Source: a bacterium (GTDB taxonomy: Bacteria > Planctomycetota > Planctomycetia > Isosphaerales > Isosphaeraceae). Taken from it: 64,000 nucleotides of DNA. Each line of letters opens with the position of its first letter. The first letter of the stretch is position 1. Shown here one piece after another: positions 26,785-36,396 of the stretch. Location: contig WGMM01000007.1 in the NCBI GenBank assembly GCA_016125085.1, positions 433,383 to 497,382 of the forward strand, written 5' to 3'. The notes under the pieces were generated by a model. It saw nothing but the letters and a program-made list of their open reading frames with translations. It was not told where the DNA came from and made no database searches. Made by a program: the position numbers and the translations under genes.

Positions 26785-28821
26785 ATGCCGAACTCCCAAA
26801 CCCCATGCCCTTCGACCGCGGAACTTGCATCCGTGCTTCAGGGAGCGGCGTGTGAAGAACTTATCTCCCGCATCATGCGGCATCTCGATCATTGCGAGCA
26901 TTGCGTTGCAGCTCTCGATCGGCTGACCGGCCCCAGTGTCGCTGAGAAATTGATTGGCATCGGCGAAATCGACGAAATCCAGGACTCCAGGGATTCGATC
27001 GCTTTTGCGGATTCCGAGGCTGTCGAACGGGCCGAACGCAATTTCGTGAACCGGCTCAAGAGTTCGTTCAGGTTTTCGACTCCTTCTTCGATCGGCGCGT
27101 ACAGGGTCATCCGAAAAGTCGGCCAGGGCATGATGGGCGAAGTCTTCGAATGCGAAGCGCCGAATCTGCCTCATCATGTGGCACTCAAGACGATCCGCAA
27201 CCATGTGATTTCTCCGATCCTGGTGACGCGAATCTCTCAGGAAGCCCGCATGCTGGCTGGGCTCGATCATCCCAACATCGTGAGACTTCATGAGTTCGGC
27301 GTCACTCTGGACGGCACGCCATTTCTTGCGATGGAGTTCGTCGGAGGCGGCAATCTGTCGGAACGGCTTCGCAAAGGCAGGCTCGAACCTGGTCAGGCGG
27401 CATCCCTGGTGCGACATTGCGCTCTGGCGCTTGAGCATGCACACAGGAAGGGCGTATTGCATCGGGACTTGAAGCCCTCCAACATCCTGCTTGTCGAGGC
27501 ACCCAAAGACGAAGCCCCCGGCGAATCCGACAGGGAACTCGTTCCCAAAATCGCCGATTTCGGTCTCGCCCGCTATCTCGAAGGTGAAACGCATGTGACC
27601 CAATCGGGTTCGCTCGTAGGGACACCCGGCTATATGTCACCCGAACAGATCCATTCGGGCAACAAACTTGGCCCCGAATCGGACGTGTACGCCCTCGGGT
27701 CGATTCTCTATGAATCGCTTACCGGAAATTCGCCATTTCAGGCCCAGAGCCTTGCCGGGATTCTTAAGAAAATTCAGGACGATCCCCCCGTCCCGCCCAG
27801 AGAAGTCGAACCGAAAATTCCACGCGATCTTGAAATCATCTGCCTGAAATGCATGGAAAAGCGTCCGGAAGATCGATATCTGACGGCTGCGGATCTTGCG
27901 GACGATCTCACGCGTTTCATCGATCGCGAGCCGATTCTGGCTCGACCGGTGCCTATGGTCATCCAATGGCGTCGATGGTGCGAAAGGAATCGCAGACTCG
28001 CCATCTCTCTTATTTTCTCAATAACGCTGCTCCTGTTGTCGTCGATCGGGGGGGTGATCTTCGGGCTGGAAAAGTCTCGATTGCTGGATGAAGCGAATTC
28101 CGCGAACCACTTTGCGGATGTGCAACGTCAACTGGCGGAGAAATCGACACTGCAGGCGAACTCCGCCAGGATCGATTCCGAAGTGAATCGAGAGAGGGCG
28201 ATCAATGAACGTGATCTCGCGGTCAAAATCATGGATGACTCGACGACTGCCATGTTCGCTGCCTTCATGATGTCCGGGGAAGGGGATCTCGCGAGACTCC
28301 CTGAAACTCGCAGGGTTCGCGAGCGTCTTGCCGGTTCTTTCTTCGATCTGGCGAGCGAAGCTCTCAAGATCGAGCATCTCGAACGTGACAAACCCATTTA
28401 TTTGTGCGGTCTGCTTTACAAATCGGCCATCATTCAGTGGGAAATGGGCGCGAAGGAGCGTAGTCTCGACCTTTTCAGGCAACTGCTGAAGGTCTACTCT
28501 CATATTCCTTATCCTTCGCGAGATCTGGACGGGCTGACCGCCCAGGTCATTACGGCCAATGAAACCATCGGTGTAGAATCGCTGGTTATTGGAGGGCCTG
28601 ATGCCGTGATTCCGGTCTGGATGGCCAACTGGAACGAATGGTATTGGCGCGGAGAGGAATGGTGCAGGGATTCGCCGATTTCGCTCGATGCGTTGATCAC
28701 GCAGGGCCACAAACTCATCGGCGTTCTGGAGCATGAAGAACGCTGGGACGATCTGCGCCGAATCGAGAGTGAGCTTCGTCACGCCGAACGAATTTATCGG
28801 GAAATCGGCGGTCGAAATTAA
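26785..28821 (+). CDS. Ser/Thr protein kinase with zinc-binding anti-sigma-like head (tandem copy 1)
   Basis: 678 residues. Residues 33-40 give H-L-D-H-C-E-H-C, an H-x3-C-x2-C arrangement like the zinc-binding anti-sigma (ZAS) domain. The kinase domain (about 106-375) has GQGMMGEV, lysine in VALKT (K134), HRDLKPSN (226-233), DFG (258-260) and TPGYMSPEQ. A membrane span lies at 405-427, and the C-terminal 250 residues are helical and TPR-like without clear repeats. The kinase side should be cytoplasmic. Its neighbour downstream is a full-length paralogue on the same strand, 72 nt away. CGGAAACGGAA precedes the ATG. Confidence 0.92.
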   Translation: MPNSQTPCPSTAELASVLQGAACEELISRIMRHLDHCEHCVAALDRLTGPSVAEKLIGIGEIDEIQDSRDSIAFADSEAVERAERNFVNRLKSSFRFSTPSSIGAYRVIRKVGQGMMGEVFECEAPNLPHHVALKTIRNHVISPILVTRISQEARMLAGLDHPNIVRLHEFGVTLDGTPFLAMEFVGGGNLSERLRKGRLEPGQAASLVRHCALALEHAHRKGVLHRDLKPSNILLVEAPKDEAPGESDRELVPKIADFGLARYLEGETHVTQSGSLVGTPGYMSPEQIHSGNKLGPESDVYALGSILYESLTGNSPFQAQSLAGILKKIQDDPPVPPREVEPKIPRDLEIICLKCMEKRPEDRYLTAADLADDLTRFIDREPILARPVPMVIQWRRWCERNRRLAISLIFSITLLLLSSIGGVIFGLEKSRLLDEANSANHFADVQRQLAEKSTLQANSARIDSEVNRERAINERDLAVKIMDDSTTAMFAAFMMSGEGDLARLPETRRVRERLAGSFFDLASEALKIEHLERDKPIYLCGLLYKSAIIQWEMGAKERSLDLFRQLLKVYSHIPYPSRDLDGLTAQVITANETIGVESLVIGGPDAVIPVWMANWNEWYWRGEEWCRDSPISLDALITQGHKLIGVLEHEERWDDLRRIESELRHAERIYREIGGRN

Positions 28822-28893
28822 ATGAAGCGATCGTGGTCTTTAACTTGAGCATCCGATTCGAAACCGTCATTCGACAAAGGAGCTTCTCGACTC

Positions 28894-30975
28894 ATGGCGG
28901 ATTCCGAAAACACCTGCCCCGATCCGCACCTTCTGAGTCAGGTGCTCGAAGGCACTGCGAGCGAAGACGTCTTCGAACTGGTCGAATCACACCTTGGCGA
29001 GTGCCCTGACTGTGCCCGTCGGCTCGAATCCATCGTGCCGCAATGCCTCACCATTCTTGAGCGCATGCGTCGCATGAAGGCCGATCAGGCAGCACCTTCC
29101 TGGGAATCGGGACTCGAACTCACTGCTGAGAAAATTCAAATTCGAATTCGGAACCCCGAGACGATCGGTCCCTACCGTGTCATAAGGAAAATTGGCCAGG
29201 GAGCCATGGGAGAGGTGTTCGAATGTCAGGATGACCGGCTCCATCGGCGCGTGGCTGTCAAAACGATCATACGGCCCGATCATTCCGAGGATTTGTCGAA
29301 GAGGATCACGACAGAAGCGCGGCTGCTCGCCGGATTGAATCACCCCAACATCGTCACGATTCATGATTTCGGTTTTTCGGAAGATGGACTGCCTTATCTT
29401 GTCATGGAACTTGTCGAAGGCGAAACTCTGAAGCGAAGAATCAGGAAGTCACGGCTTTCCGCGAACCAGGCGGCCGCATTGACGAGGGATTGCGCACTGG
29501 CCATCGCCTACGCACATGAATGCGGCGTGCTGCACCGTGATTTGAAACCATCCAACATCCTTCTGGCGAGACAGCAGGCGATCGGATCGAGGGCGGAGTG
29601 CGATACCTTCGGTGCGATCGCCAAGATCGCCGACTTCGGACTGGCCAAGTCGCTCGAAGACGACCTTCAGGCCAGCCATACCGGTTCCGTCCTGGGCACA
29701 CCTGCCTATCTGGCTCCCGAGACGATCCATAAAGGTGCGGCCGTTGGTCCGAGCGCCGACATTTATGCACTCGGTATCGTGCTTTACGAATGCCTGGCAG
29801 GCGAGCCGCCGTTCAAGGCAGGTACGTTCGCGGCCCTGGTCAATGAGATCGAACATGCCTCGCCCGACTTCGAACGGATCGAAAGTCGAACCAGCCTGGC
29901 CGATCTCCGGACGATCATCGAAAAGTGTCTGGAAAAACGGCCTGCGGATCGTTATCTGACCGCACGCGAACTGGCCTCGGACCTTGATCTCTATCTGGCC
30001 GGCAGACCGATTCTGGCCAAACCCGTGCCGCTCAGCGGCCAGTTGGTACGCTGGTGCCGCCGAAACGCCCTGGCGGCGACCGCACTCGCAGCCGTCATGA
30101 TTTCCCTTCTCCTGATCGCATCGATCAGCGTGGTTTTCTCGTTGAAGCAGAGGGCCTTGCGGCGTGAGGCAGAAGGACTGATTCTCGAGGCCGGCATTCA
30201 GCGTGACCTGGCGAACCAGTCGAATCGATCCATGCGATCCATGAACCAGTTCGCGCAATCGCAGAGAGACGTTGCCCTCGAATCGCTGGACGAATCGTCC
30301 GACGCGCTCTTCGAAGCCTTAATGACGCTGAACACGCCGGAAACGAAATCCCTCGAAAGCGTTCGAGAGGCACGCGCTGCAATTGCGGCGAAGATCATCG
30401 ATATCTCGGACCGCATCCGTCAGGTCGAAGGCTATGACCTGCTCGATACGACCTATCAGATCGATCTGCACGAACGGCTCGCATACGTTCGCACGGCCAT
30501 GGCCCAGCATAAGGAAGCCGTCCAGCAATTCGAAGAGGCATTACGGCTTTACGAAACCCTGCCTGCGGAAATTCAAGAGAGCGGGCCTATGGTCGTCCGC
30601 CGAATCGAATGGGCTTCGCTGCTTGGCGACTCCCTCACGGCGCTGGGCGATTCTTCCGGAGCCCGCGCGGCATGGCGGAAAGCATGGAATCGCTTTTCAG
30701 GAAATCATGGAACGGCGGCGAGAACCGATCCGAATTCGTTGACCGTTCTGGTCGCTGTCGGCGAGAAACTCGCCGATGCGGAAATGAAATACGGTCAAGC
30801 CGACGACTCAGCCCGTATTCGTTCGGAACTCGATTCGCTAAAAAAACGATCGAACGAACGGACGCGGCTCGACGAGAGTGCGAAACGTAACGAGTTCGAA
30901 CCGGCTGACTCTGAAGCACCGCAAGCCGGTCCGAAGACGCCCCGGTGCGATCCCTTTCCCGAAATGCGAACATGA
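28894..30975 (+). CDS. Ser/Thr protein kinase with zinc-binding anti-sigma-like head (tandem copy 2)
   Basis: 693 residues, same architecture as the gene before it. Residues 33-40 read H-L-G-E-C-P-D-C (H-x3-C-x2-C). The kinase domain (about 95-365) has GQGAMGEVFE, lysine K123 in VAVKT, HRDLKPSN (214-221), DFG (247-249) and TPAYLAPET. A membrane span is at about 393-417, followed by a helical C-terminal part with TPR-like helices (AQHKEAVQQFEEALRLYETL). AAAGGAG lies about 10 nt before the ATG. The pair probably arose by tandem duplication and may work in one pathway; the outer C-terminal parts differ most, as expected for sensing different ligands (inference). Confidence 0.93.
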   Translation: MADSENTCPDPHLLSQVLEGTASEDVFELVESHLGECPDCARRLESIVPQCLTILERMRRMKADQAAPSWESGLELTAEKIQIRIRNPETIGPYRVIRKIGQGAMGEVFECQDDRLHRRVAVKTIIRPDHSEDLSKRITTEARLLAGLNHPNIVTIHDFGFSEDGLPYLVMELVEGETLKRRIRKSRLSANQAAALTRDCALAIAYAHECGVLHRDLKPSNILLARQQAIGSRAECDTFGAIAKIADFGLAKSLEDDLQASHTGSVLGTPAYLAPETIHKGAAVGPSADIYALGIVLYECLAGEPPFKAGTFAALVNEIEHASPDFERIESRTSLADLRTIIEKCLEKRPADRYLTARELASDLDLYLAGRPILAKPVPLSGQLVRWCRRNALAATALAAVMISLLLIASISVVFSLKQRALRREAEGLILEAGIQRDLANQSNRSMRSMNQFAQSQRDVALESLDESSDALFEALMTLNTPETKSLESVREARAAIAAKIIDISDRIRQVEGYDLLDTTYQIDLHERLAYVRTAMAQHKEAVQQFEEALRLYETLPAEIQESGPMVVRRIEWASLLGDSLTALGDSSGARAAWRKAWNRFSGNHGTAARTDPNSLTVLVAVGEKLADAEMKYGQADDSARIRSELDSLKKRSNERTRLDESAKRNEFEPADSEAPQAGPKTPRCDPFPEMRT

Positions 30976-31152
30976 AGATCCGTCACGGCGGCTGCCCGAG
31001 TGACGACGAATTTCATTTCGTCGTGGACCGCCAGGCCGAGGCCGATGTCATCGAAAGTGTCGACATCGTATCGGTGCTCGTTCGGACTGCATCGCACGAC
31101 TCGCACATACGGAATTTTCCGTTTCGAAACTCTTCCGAATCGAACGACCGAA

Positions 31153-31758
31153 TTACAGCAGCAACCGTTTCTGCAATCGGCGCAACATCGACTGCTCCAC
31201 GACGAGGTCGCGTCCGCGCGGGATCCATCCCTGGGGCACGTCCACCGGGCCGACGACTTCCCGTGCCCGGTTCACCGGTATTTCGTTCGAAAAGATCGCC
31301 CGGCCTGCAGGTGCACGCTCAGGCCGCACCAGGTCTTCGAGTTCCTTGAAAACTTCGATACGGACGGCCTGGCCCATGCCTGTCGGGTCGGGCTCGACCG
31401 TGATGATCGCGAATCGCCGGATCGTCTGCAGCGACGATTCCACACGCTCGTAAAAATTGCCCGAGTCCATGTTCCAGGGTTCCAGCAGCGTGCCGGCCAC
31501 CTTCGGCTGAGTCACGATTCGCCGCTGCTGGCGATTCTCGCTGGCGATGTCGAAATACTCGTCGACCACGGCGATCGTCGTGTTCCAGATCGTTTCGAAA
31601 TCGATCGATGGAACGACAAGCGGGTTCGGTACCGGAATGTCATTTCGCAGTTGACGTGTCAGCGAACATCCGCCCGAGGCGCTCGCGCCCCCGATCACGA
31701 AGATGCGTGACAGCCGGGTTATCCAGCGACGCCGCGAGTCCTGTTCGCCGTCGATCAT
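31153..31758 (-). CDS. Putative lipoprotein of unknown function
   Basis: 201 residues from the ATG at 31758, chosen because GGAGG lies 12 nt upstream. A basic N-terminus and hydrophobic segment (IFVIGGASASGGCS) end in a possible lipid-attachment cysteine (C31), although position -3 is Ser rather than the usual Leu/Val/Ile. The mature part has mixed alpha/beta character (FETIWNTTIAVVDEYFDIA, then AIITVEPDP and AVRIEVFKELED) and no catalytic signature. It is divergent from a HEAT-repeat protein gene (274 nt between starts). Function unknown. Confidence 0.75.
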   Translation of the reverse strand: MIDGEQDSRRRWITRLSRIFVIGGASASGGCSLTRQLRNDIPVPNPLVVPSIDFETIWNTTIAVVDEYFDIASENRQQRRIVTQPKVAGTLLEPWNMDSGNFYERVESSLQTIRRFAIITVEPDPTGMGQAVRIEVFKELEDLVRPERAPAGRAIFSNEIPVNRAREVVGPVDVPQGWIPRGRDLVVEQSMLRRLQKRLLL

Positions 31759-32032
31759 GGGTCGCAAGCCTCCATGCCTGCACGCCACCGCATTCATATT
31801 TCTTTCCGATTCGCGGCACGGAATCCTTCCGGAGCCACCTTTGACGAAGAGAATTACGCGATTCTCCGATTTCTGACAAGGCGGCTTTTCGCGGAATCGA
31901 ATTGACTCCGTAGTTGCCCGTTCGCACCGATTCCGGCCTTGACCGGTGGACCATATCGATCATGATGATTCCAGACACCTGACGATCGTTCGGATGCGAA
32001 GCGATTCGCGGCAGGGAAGCCGAGGTGAAGTC

Positions 32033-33031
32033 ATGAAAGCAGCCGTATCCTCTCGCCACTGCGCGATCTCGTGCATGCTGGCGTTCGTTGTCGCAAGTGG
32101 TCTGATCACCCCTCCGGCAACAGCTCAGGGGCCACGCCGCCCGCCACCGGGGTTCCGTCCGCCGCCGCCACGCCCTCCGGTCATCGTGAACAATTATTCG
32201 AACAACGGCTCCGGCCTTGCCGCCGGCGCGCTCGGTTTCGGCGTCGGAATGCTCGCGGGAGCTGTCACAGCGCCTCGGCCGGCACCCAACACCGTCGTGG
32301 TGACACCGCCCGCATCGTCCGTCATCGTAACTCGTCCGGCCACGCCCGTCATCGTCACGCCGTCGCAGCCTTCCGTCGTCGTGTCTCAGCCTGCCCCTTC
32401 AGTGGTCGTTACTCGACCTGTTCCTTCGGATCAAATCGCCGAAGGACTGAAGATGCTTAACGGCCGGTCTTATAAAACCCGCCGCGACGGTGCCATGATC
32501 CTCGGCCGAACGAGGGCCCAGGCCGCCGTCGGCCCGCTCATGGACAAGCTCAGGAACGACAAATCCGCCGAAGTCCGCAAAGCCGCGGCCTGGGCCCTGG
32601 CCGAAATCGGCGACACATCGTCGCTGGATTATCTGGAAAAGACCGCCCAGTTCGACCATTCGCCCGAGGTGCGTGCCGCAGCCCGCACCGCCCAGCAGCG
32701 TCTGCTCAACCGCATTGCCATGGCCACCCCGGTGGTGACGAGTTCCGTGCCCGTACTGACCAATCCAGCGCCCAGTTCGCCGCCGCTTCCTCCGCCAGCA
32801 CCTCAACCGGCTCCTTCGACGCTGACATCCGGCGAACAGGCCCGGTCGACGATGCCGCGCGCCACAGCGCCGGGCATCACGCCCAATGCGGTCGGTTCAG
32901 GCCGGGTGCCTTCGCTCGAACCCCGTGCGTCAGGCTCGAAGAGCCCGTTCTTCGACCCGCCGGCAGCCCCCGCGGTTGAGGAACCCGCACTTCAGCTTTC
33001 GCCACCGGCGAAACCGCTGGACGTGCCGTGA
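32033..33031 (+). CDS. Exported HEAT-repeat protein with Pro/Val-rich linkers
   Basis: 332 residues from the ATG at 32033 (GAGGTGAAG just upstream). A signal peptide (MLAFVVASGLITPPATAQG) leads to a proline-rich stretch, then a short glycine-rich hydrophobic segment (GLAAGALGFGVGMLAGA), then V-V-V-T-x-P-type repeats. Residues about 145-235 form two to three PBS-lyase-type HEAT repeats (AAVGPLMDKLRNDKSAEVRKA followed by AAWALAEIGD). The C-terminus is again Pro/Ser-rich. HEAT repeats usually bind proteins, so a periplasmic scaffold is plausible. Convergent with glnA. Confidence 0.82.
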   Translation: MKAAVSSRHCAISCMLAFVVASGLITPPATAQGPRRPPPGFRPPPPRPPVIVNNYSNNGSGLAAGALGFGVGMLAGAVTAPRPAPNTVVVTPPASSVIVTRPATPVIVTPSQPSVVVSQPAPSVVVTRPVPSDQIAEGLKMLNGRSYKTRRDGAMILGRTRAQAAVGPLMDKLRNDKSAEVRKAAAWALAEIGDTSSLDYLEKTAQFDHSPEVRAAARTAQQRLLNRIAMATPVVTSSVPVLTNPAPSSPPLPPPAPQPAPSTLTSGEQARSTMPRATAPGITPNAVGSGRVPSLEPRASGSKSPFFDPPAAPAVEEPALQLSPPAKPLDVP

Positions 33032-33035
33032 TCGT

Positions 33036-33049
33036 TTCGATCGATCGAA
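33036..33049. terminator. Short palindrome between convergent HEAT-protein and glnA genes
   Basis: TTCGATCGATCGAA is a perfect 14-base palindrome (stem 5, loop 4) located 5 nt after the HEAT-protein stop and 26 nt before the glnA stop on the other strand. No T-tract. Confidence 0.35.
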
Positions 33050-33074
33050 CCTGAGACCGGAAAAATCCGAAAAC

Positions 33075-34487
33075 TCAGCAGTCGAAGTACATCGCGAATT
33101 CCCACGGGTGGGGCCGTACGCGCACGGCTTCGACTTCATGCTGACGCTTGTACCAGATCCACGTATCGATGACGTCGGGCGTGAAAACGTCGCCCGAGAG
33201 CAGGAATTCGTGATCTTTCTGAAGGGCGTCCAGGGCGGCGTCCAGTGACCGGGGCGTCGTCGGCACGTTCTCGAGTTCTTCGGGCTTGAGGTCGTAGATG
33301 TCTTTGTCCAGCGGATCGCCAGGCGAAATCTTGCGCTGAATGCCGTCGATCGCGGCCATAAGCATTGCCGAGAACAGCAGATACGGATTGGCTGCCCCGT
33401 CGGGCGAGCGGAATTCCAGCCTTCGACTGGCCGGGTTCGGGTTATGCAGCGGCAGGCGGATGATGGCCGAGCGGTTTCGGCGGCTGTAGGAAAGCTTGGT
33501 CGGGGCGTCGAATCCGGGCACCAGCCGCTTGTAGCTGTTGGTGGTCGGGTTGGCGAAGGCGCACAGGGCAGGGGCGTGGCTGATGATGCCGCCCATGGCG
33601 TAGGTCGCCAGTTCCGACATGCCGCCGTAGCCCGTGCCGGGGAACAGCGGCTGATCGCCCTGATAAAGCGAAAAATAGGTGTGCAGGCCGGAGCCGTTGT
33701 CGTCGTACAAAGGCTTGGGCATGAAAGTCGCCGTCTTGCCGACACGGTGTGCCGCGTTTCGCACGATGTATTTGGCCAGCATGAGCTGATCGGCATGCAG
33801 CAGCAGGTCGCCGGCACCCAGGTCGATTTCGCACTGGCCGCCCGTGGCCAATTCGTGATGGTGGTTCGTGACCGGGATGCCGCATTCGGTCAGAATGGCA
33901 GTGATTTCCGTACGCAACTCCGCGAAGGAGTCCGTCGGCGGGCAGGGGAAATAACCATAACCGGTGCGGGGCTTATAGCCCAGGTTCGGGTTCTCCTGCC
34001 GGCCGTTGTTCCAGTCGCCCTCGACCGAATCGATGTGGTAAAAGCCTTCGTGCACGTTCTGACCGAACCGAACGTCGTCGAAAACGAAAAACTCCAGCTC
34101 GGTGGCGAATTCGGCCCTGTCGGCGATGCCGGTGCCCAGCAGATACGCCACCGCCTTGCGGGCGATGTTGCGGGGGTCGCGGTCATAATCCTGCCGCGTG
34201 ATCGGATCCTGAATGTTGCACACCATGGCCAGCGTCGGGCGGCTCATGAAAGGGTCGATCAGCGCCGTTTCGGGCTGGGGCACCACCAGCAGTTCTTCTT
34301 CATTGATCGCCCGCCAGCCGGAAACGGCCGTGCCGTCGAAGCTGAAGCCTTCCTCGAAGGCTTGCTCCGTCAACGAATCCGCCGGAATGGCGAAGTGCTG
34401 CCACACGCCGGGAAAGTCCAGATAGCGCAGGTCGACGGTCGTCACTTCCCGCTGACGAATCAGCGCCAAAACCTCTCGTGGCGTCAC
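33075..34487 (-). CDS. glnA: Glutamine synthetase type I
   Basis: 470 residues, the GlnA I length. The start is GTG with AGGAG 8 nt upstream. The N-terminal beta-grasp has FDGTAVSGW; the catalytic domain has FATELEFFVFDD, HHHELATGGQCEID, NGSGLHTYFSL, RNRSAIIRLP and RRLEFRSPDGAANPYL. The C-terminal DKDIYDLKPEE contains Y398 at the place of the adenylylation tyrosine of enteric GlnA, so covalent control by an adenylyltransferase is possible. The dodecameric enzyme makes glutamine from glutamate, ammonia and ATP. It stands alone; no PII or regulator gene is adjacent. Confidence 0.97.
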   Translation of the reverse strand: MTPREVLALIRQREVTTVDLRYLDFPGVWQHFAIPADSLTEQAFEEGFSFDGTAVSGWRAINEEELLVVPQPETALIDPFMSRPTLAMVCNIQDPITRQDYDRDPRNIARKAVAYLLGTGIADRAEFATELEFFVFDDVRFGQNVHEGFYHIDSVEGDWNNGRQENPNLGYKPRTGYGYFPCPPTDSFAELRTEITAILTECGIPVTNHHHELATGGQCEIDLGAGDLLLHADQLMLAKYIVRNAAHRVGKTATFMPKPLYDDNGSGLHTYFSLYQGDQPLFPGTGYGGMSELATYAMGGIISHAPALCAFANPTTNSYKRLVPGFDAPTKLSYSRRNRSAIIRLPLHNPNPASRRLEFRSPDGAANPYLLFSAMLMAAIDGIQRKISPGDPLDKDIYDLKPEELENVPTTPRSLDAALDALQKDHEFLLSGDVFTPDVIDTWIWYKRQHEVEAVRVRPHPWEFAMYFDC

Positions 34488-34678
34488 TTTGCGAACTCCT
34501 GCGGCGGGTCGTCACAGCCAGATTTTTCGATGCCTTTGGGATTCTTAAACATATCCTACAACGGCCGCCCGTGCTTTGACGACTCCCGGCCACTCGGTTA
34601 TCGTGGCGGAAAAGGCTGATTCCGTCCGATTCTGACGGTTCGCCGCGTATCAAACTACTGACTTTCGGAAGCCGCATC

Positions 34679-35806
34679 ATGATCACCCGCTCTGGCCTCT
34701 TCGTCACCACGGCAACTTTTCTGGCCGTCACCGGAGTCATCGCCGCCGAATCGCCGCGCGTCGCCCCCAACGCGAGCTGCCGCGTCGAACACCCGCGTGG
34801 CTATGCGGCCGTCCGCACCGGAACGCCCATCGTGATTGACGGCAAGCTCGACGACCCCGCCTGGACGGCCGCCGCCTGGACGGAAGATTTCGGTGACATT
34901 CAGGGCGACGCCCGGCCGGCGCCCCGATTCCGCACCCGGGCCAAAATGGCCTGGGACGACACATACTTCTACGTCGCAGCCCGCCTCGAAGAGCCCCACG
35001 TCTGGGGCACCCTGACGCAGCACGATTCCGTGATCTTTCAGGACAACGACTTCGAAATCTTCATCGACCCGGACGGCGACAATCAGCAATACCTGGAACT
35101 GGAAATTAACGCCCTCAACACCGAGTGGGACTTACGGCTGCCGAAAGCCTATCGCGACGGCGGCCCCGCGCTCAACGAATGGGAAGTGCCTGGCCTGAAG
35201 ACCGCTGTCGCCGTCGAGGGCACCCTGAATGATCCATCCGACCTCGACACCGCCTGGACCGTCGAATGGGCCATCCCCTGGACCGCTCTGGCCGAATTCG
35301 CCGGCCGCGCCTGCCCGCCCCGTTCAGGCGACGTGTGGCGAGTGAATTTCTCGCGTGTCGAATGGCGGCACACCATCGGTGCCGACGGCAAATACGCCAA
35401 GCTCAAGGGCTATCCCGAAGAGAACTGGGTGTGGAGCCCCCAGGGCCGTGTCGACATGCACCGGCCCGAACTCTGGGGCCACGTCCGGTTCGTGACGACC
35501 GCCGAAGAGGCCAAAAAGCCGGTGATCGCCGAAGATCAGGCCGCTCGCTGGTTTCTGCTGGAAATTTACGACGCCCAGAAGGCCCAATTCGCCAAAACCA
35601 AAAAATACGCGGCCAGCCTTTCCGAACTCGGCATCAAGGCACCGACCGAACCGGGCTGGGAATTCGGCCTGGAGGCGAAACCGGACGGATCGGATTACGA
35701 GGCCTTCGTCGCATTGCCCCGGCCCGGACGCGACCCGCTCAAACTGACAATGTCAGCCGATTCGAAAATCACTCGTAGCCCAGCGTGGGACCAGGACAAA
35801 CCTTGA
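34679..35806 (+). CDS. Exported carbohydrate-binding-family-9-like protein
   Basis: 375 residues with a signal peptide (GLFVTTATFLAVTGVIAAE). Residues about 48-270 match the CBM9-like/DOMON-type domain: IVIDGKLDDPAWTAAAWTEDF, AKMAWDDTYFYVAARLEEP, DSVIFQDNDFEIFIDPDGD, YLELEINALNTEWDL, WTVEWAIPW and WRVNFSRVEW, then a closing WVWSPQGRVDMHRPELWG. Such domains bind sugars or polyphenols outside the cell. The last 80 residues form a helical/beta tail not recognised. It is divergent from glnA and convergent with a small unknown gene. Confidence 0.85.
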   Translation: MITRSGLFVTTATFLAVTGVIAAESPRVAPNASCRVEHPRGYAAVRTGTPIVIDGKLDDPAWTAAAWTEDFGDIQGDARPAPRFRTRAKMAWDDTYFYVAARLEEPHVWGTLTQHDSVIFQDNDFEIFIDPDGDNQQYLELEINALNTEWDLRLPKAYRDGGPALNEWEVPGLKTAVAVEGTLNDPSDLDTAWTVEWAIPWTALAEFAGRACPPRSGDVWRVNFSRVEWRHTIGADGKYAKLKGYPEENWVWSPQGRVDMHRPELWGHVRFVTTAEEAKKPVIAEDQAARWFLLEIYDAQKAQFAKTKKYAASLSELGIKAPTEPGWEFGLEAKPDGSDYEAFVALPRPGRDPLKLTMSADSKITRSPAWDQDKP

Positions 35807-35839
35807 TTCCGAACACTGCGCGGCGAACGATACGTAATT

Positions 35840-35854
35840 CGGAAACGGGTTCCG
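35840..35854. terminator. Weak hairpin between convergent CBM9-like and unknown genes
   Basis: CGGAA and TTCCG form a 5-bp stem with a 5-nt loop, 33 nt after the CBM9-like stop and 20 nt before the end of the convergent gene. No T-tract; a modest candidate. Confidence 0.3.
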
Positions 35855-35874
35855 GAAATCACCGCGATCCGGAA

Positions 35875-36396
35875 TCACTTCCGGTTCTTGTGAGTTCCAT
35901 GCACGAAGTCGTAGAACGTCCGCAGGCTCAGCAATCCGGACGTCCCGAACTTCGGCTCGAACCAGACGTGGTTGTGGTTGTAGAGGAACGAATCCCGCAG
36001 GATCTTTCCTGCCTCGTCCACGGCGAACCAGCCGACGATCTCCGTCATCGGAATCTCGATCAACTCCGCTGAGACGCAGCGCGGGTCGATCACTTCCAGC
36101 TTGCCGCCCGCCACGTGTTTCGCTTCCTGATGCAGCCAGGGGTCTTCGATCACGACCTGGTTCATGAAGTCGGTGAGCGTGAGCACGAAGCCCGTGTTGA
36201 ACTGAAACGTCGCCGGGTCGAACCGGCCTTCGCCCGTCGGGAAATACCGGCCGACGATCGTGCGCACGTCCACACCCACGCTGCCGGCCAGCACCGGATC
36301 CTGAAAGCAGATCACATGATGCCTGCCCGAGGTGTCGTCCAGCTCGTAGACCATCAGCAGGGGCAGCTTTTCTTTTTCTTTTGCGGTGTCGGTCAT
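35875..36396 (-). CDS. Cytoplasmic protein of unknown function
   Basis: 173 residues from the ATG at 36396 (AGGAAG 5 nt upstream); the frame stays open to 36486 but that part has no usable start signal. The protein is alpha/beta with no signal peptide or membrane span. Conspicuous segments are VYELDDTSGRHHVICFQDP, VGRYFPTGEGRFDPATFQFN, EIPMTEIVGWFAVDEAGKI and a C-terminal basic HGTHKNRK. No known family recognised. It is divergent from the DUF1573 gene (about 240 nt between starts) and convergent with the CBM9-like gene. Confidence 0.72.
   Translation of the reverse strand: MTDTAKEKEKLPLLMVYELDDTSGRHHVICFQDPVLAGSVGVDVRTIVGRYFPTGEGRFDPATFQFNTGFVLTLTDFMNQVVIEDPWLHQEAKHVAGGKLEVIDPRCVSAELIEIPMTEIVGWFAVDEAGKILRDSFLYNHNHVWFEPKFGTSGLLSLRTFYDFVHGTHKNRK

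Noticed and set aside
34488..34678. Sigma-54 promoter searched for upstream of glnA
   Set aside because: No TGGCAC-N5-TTGCA-like pair was found on the minus strand.
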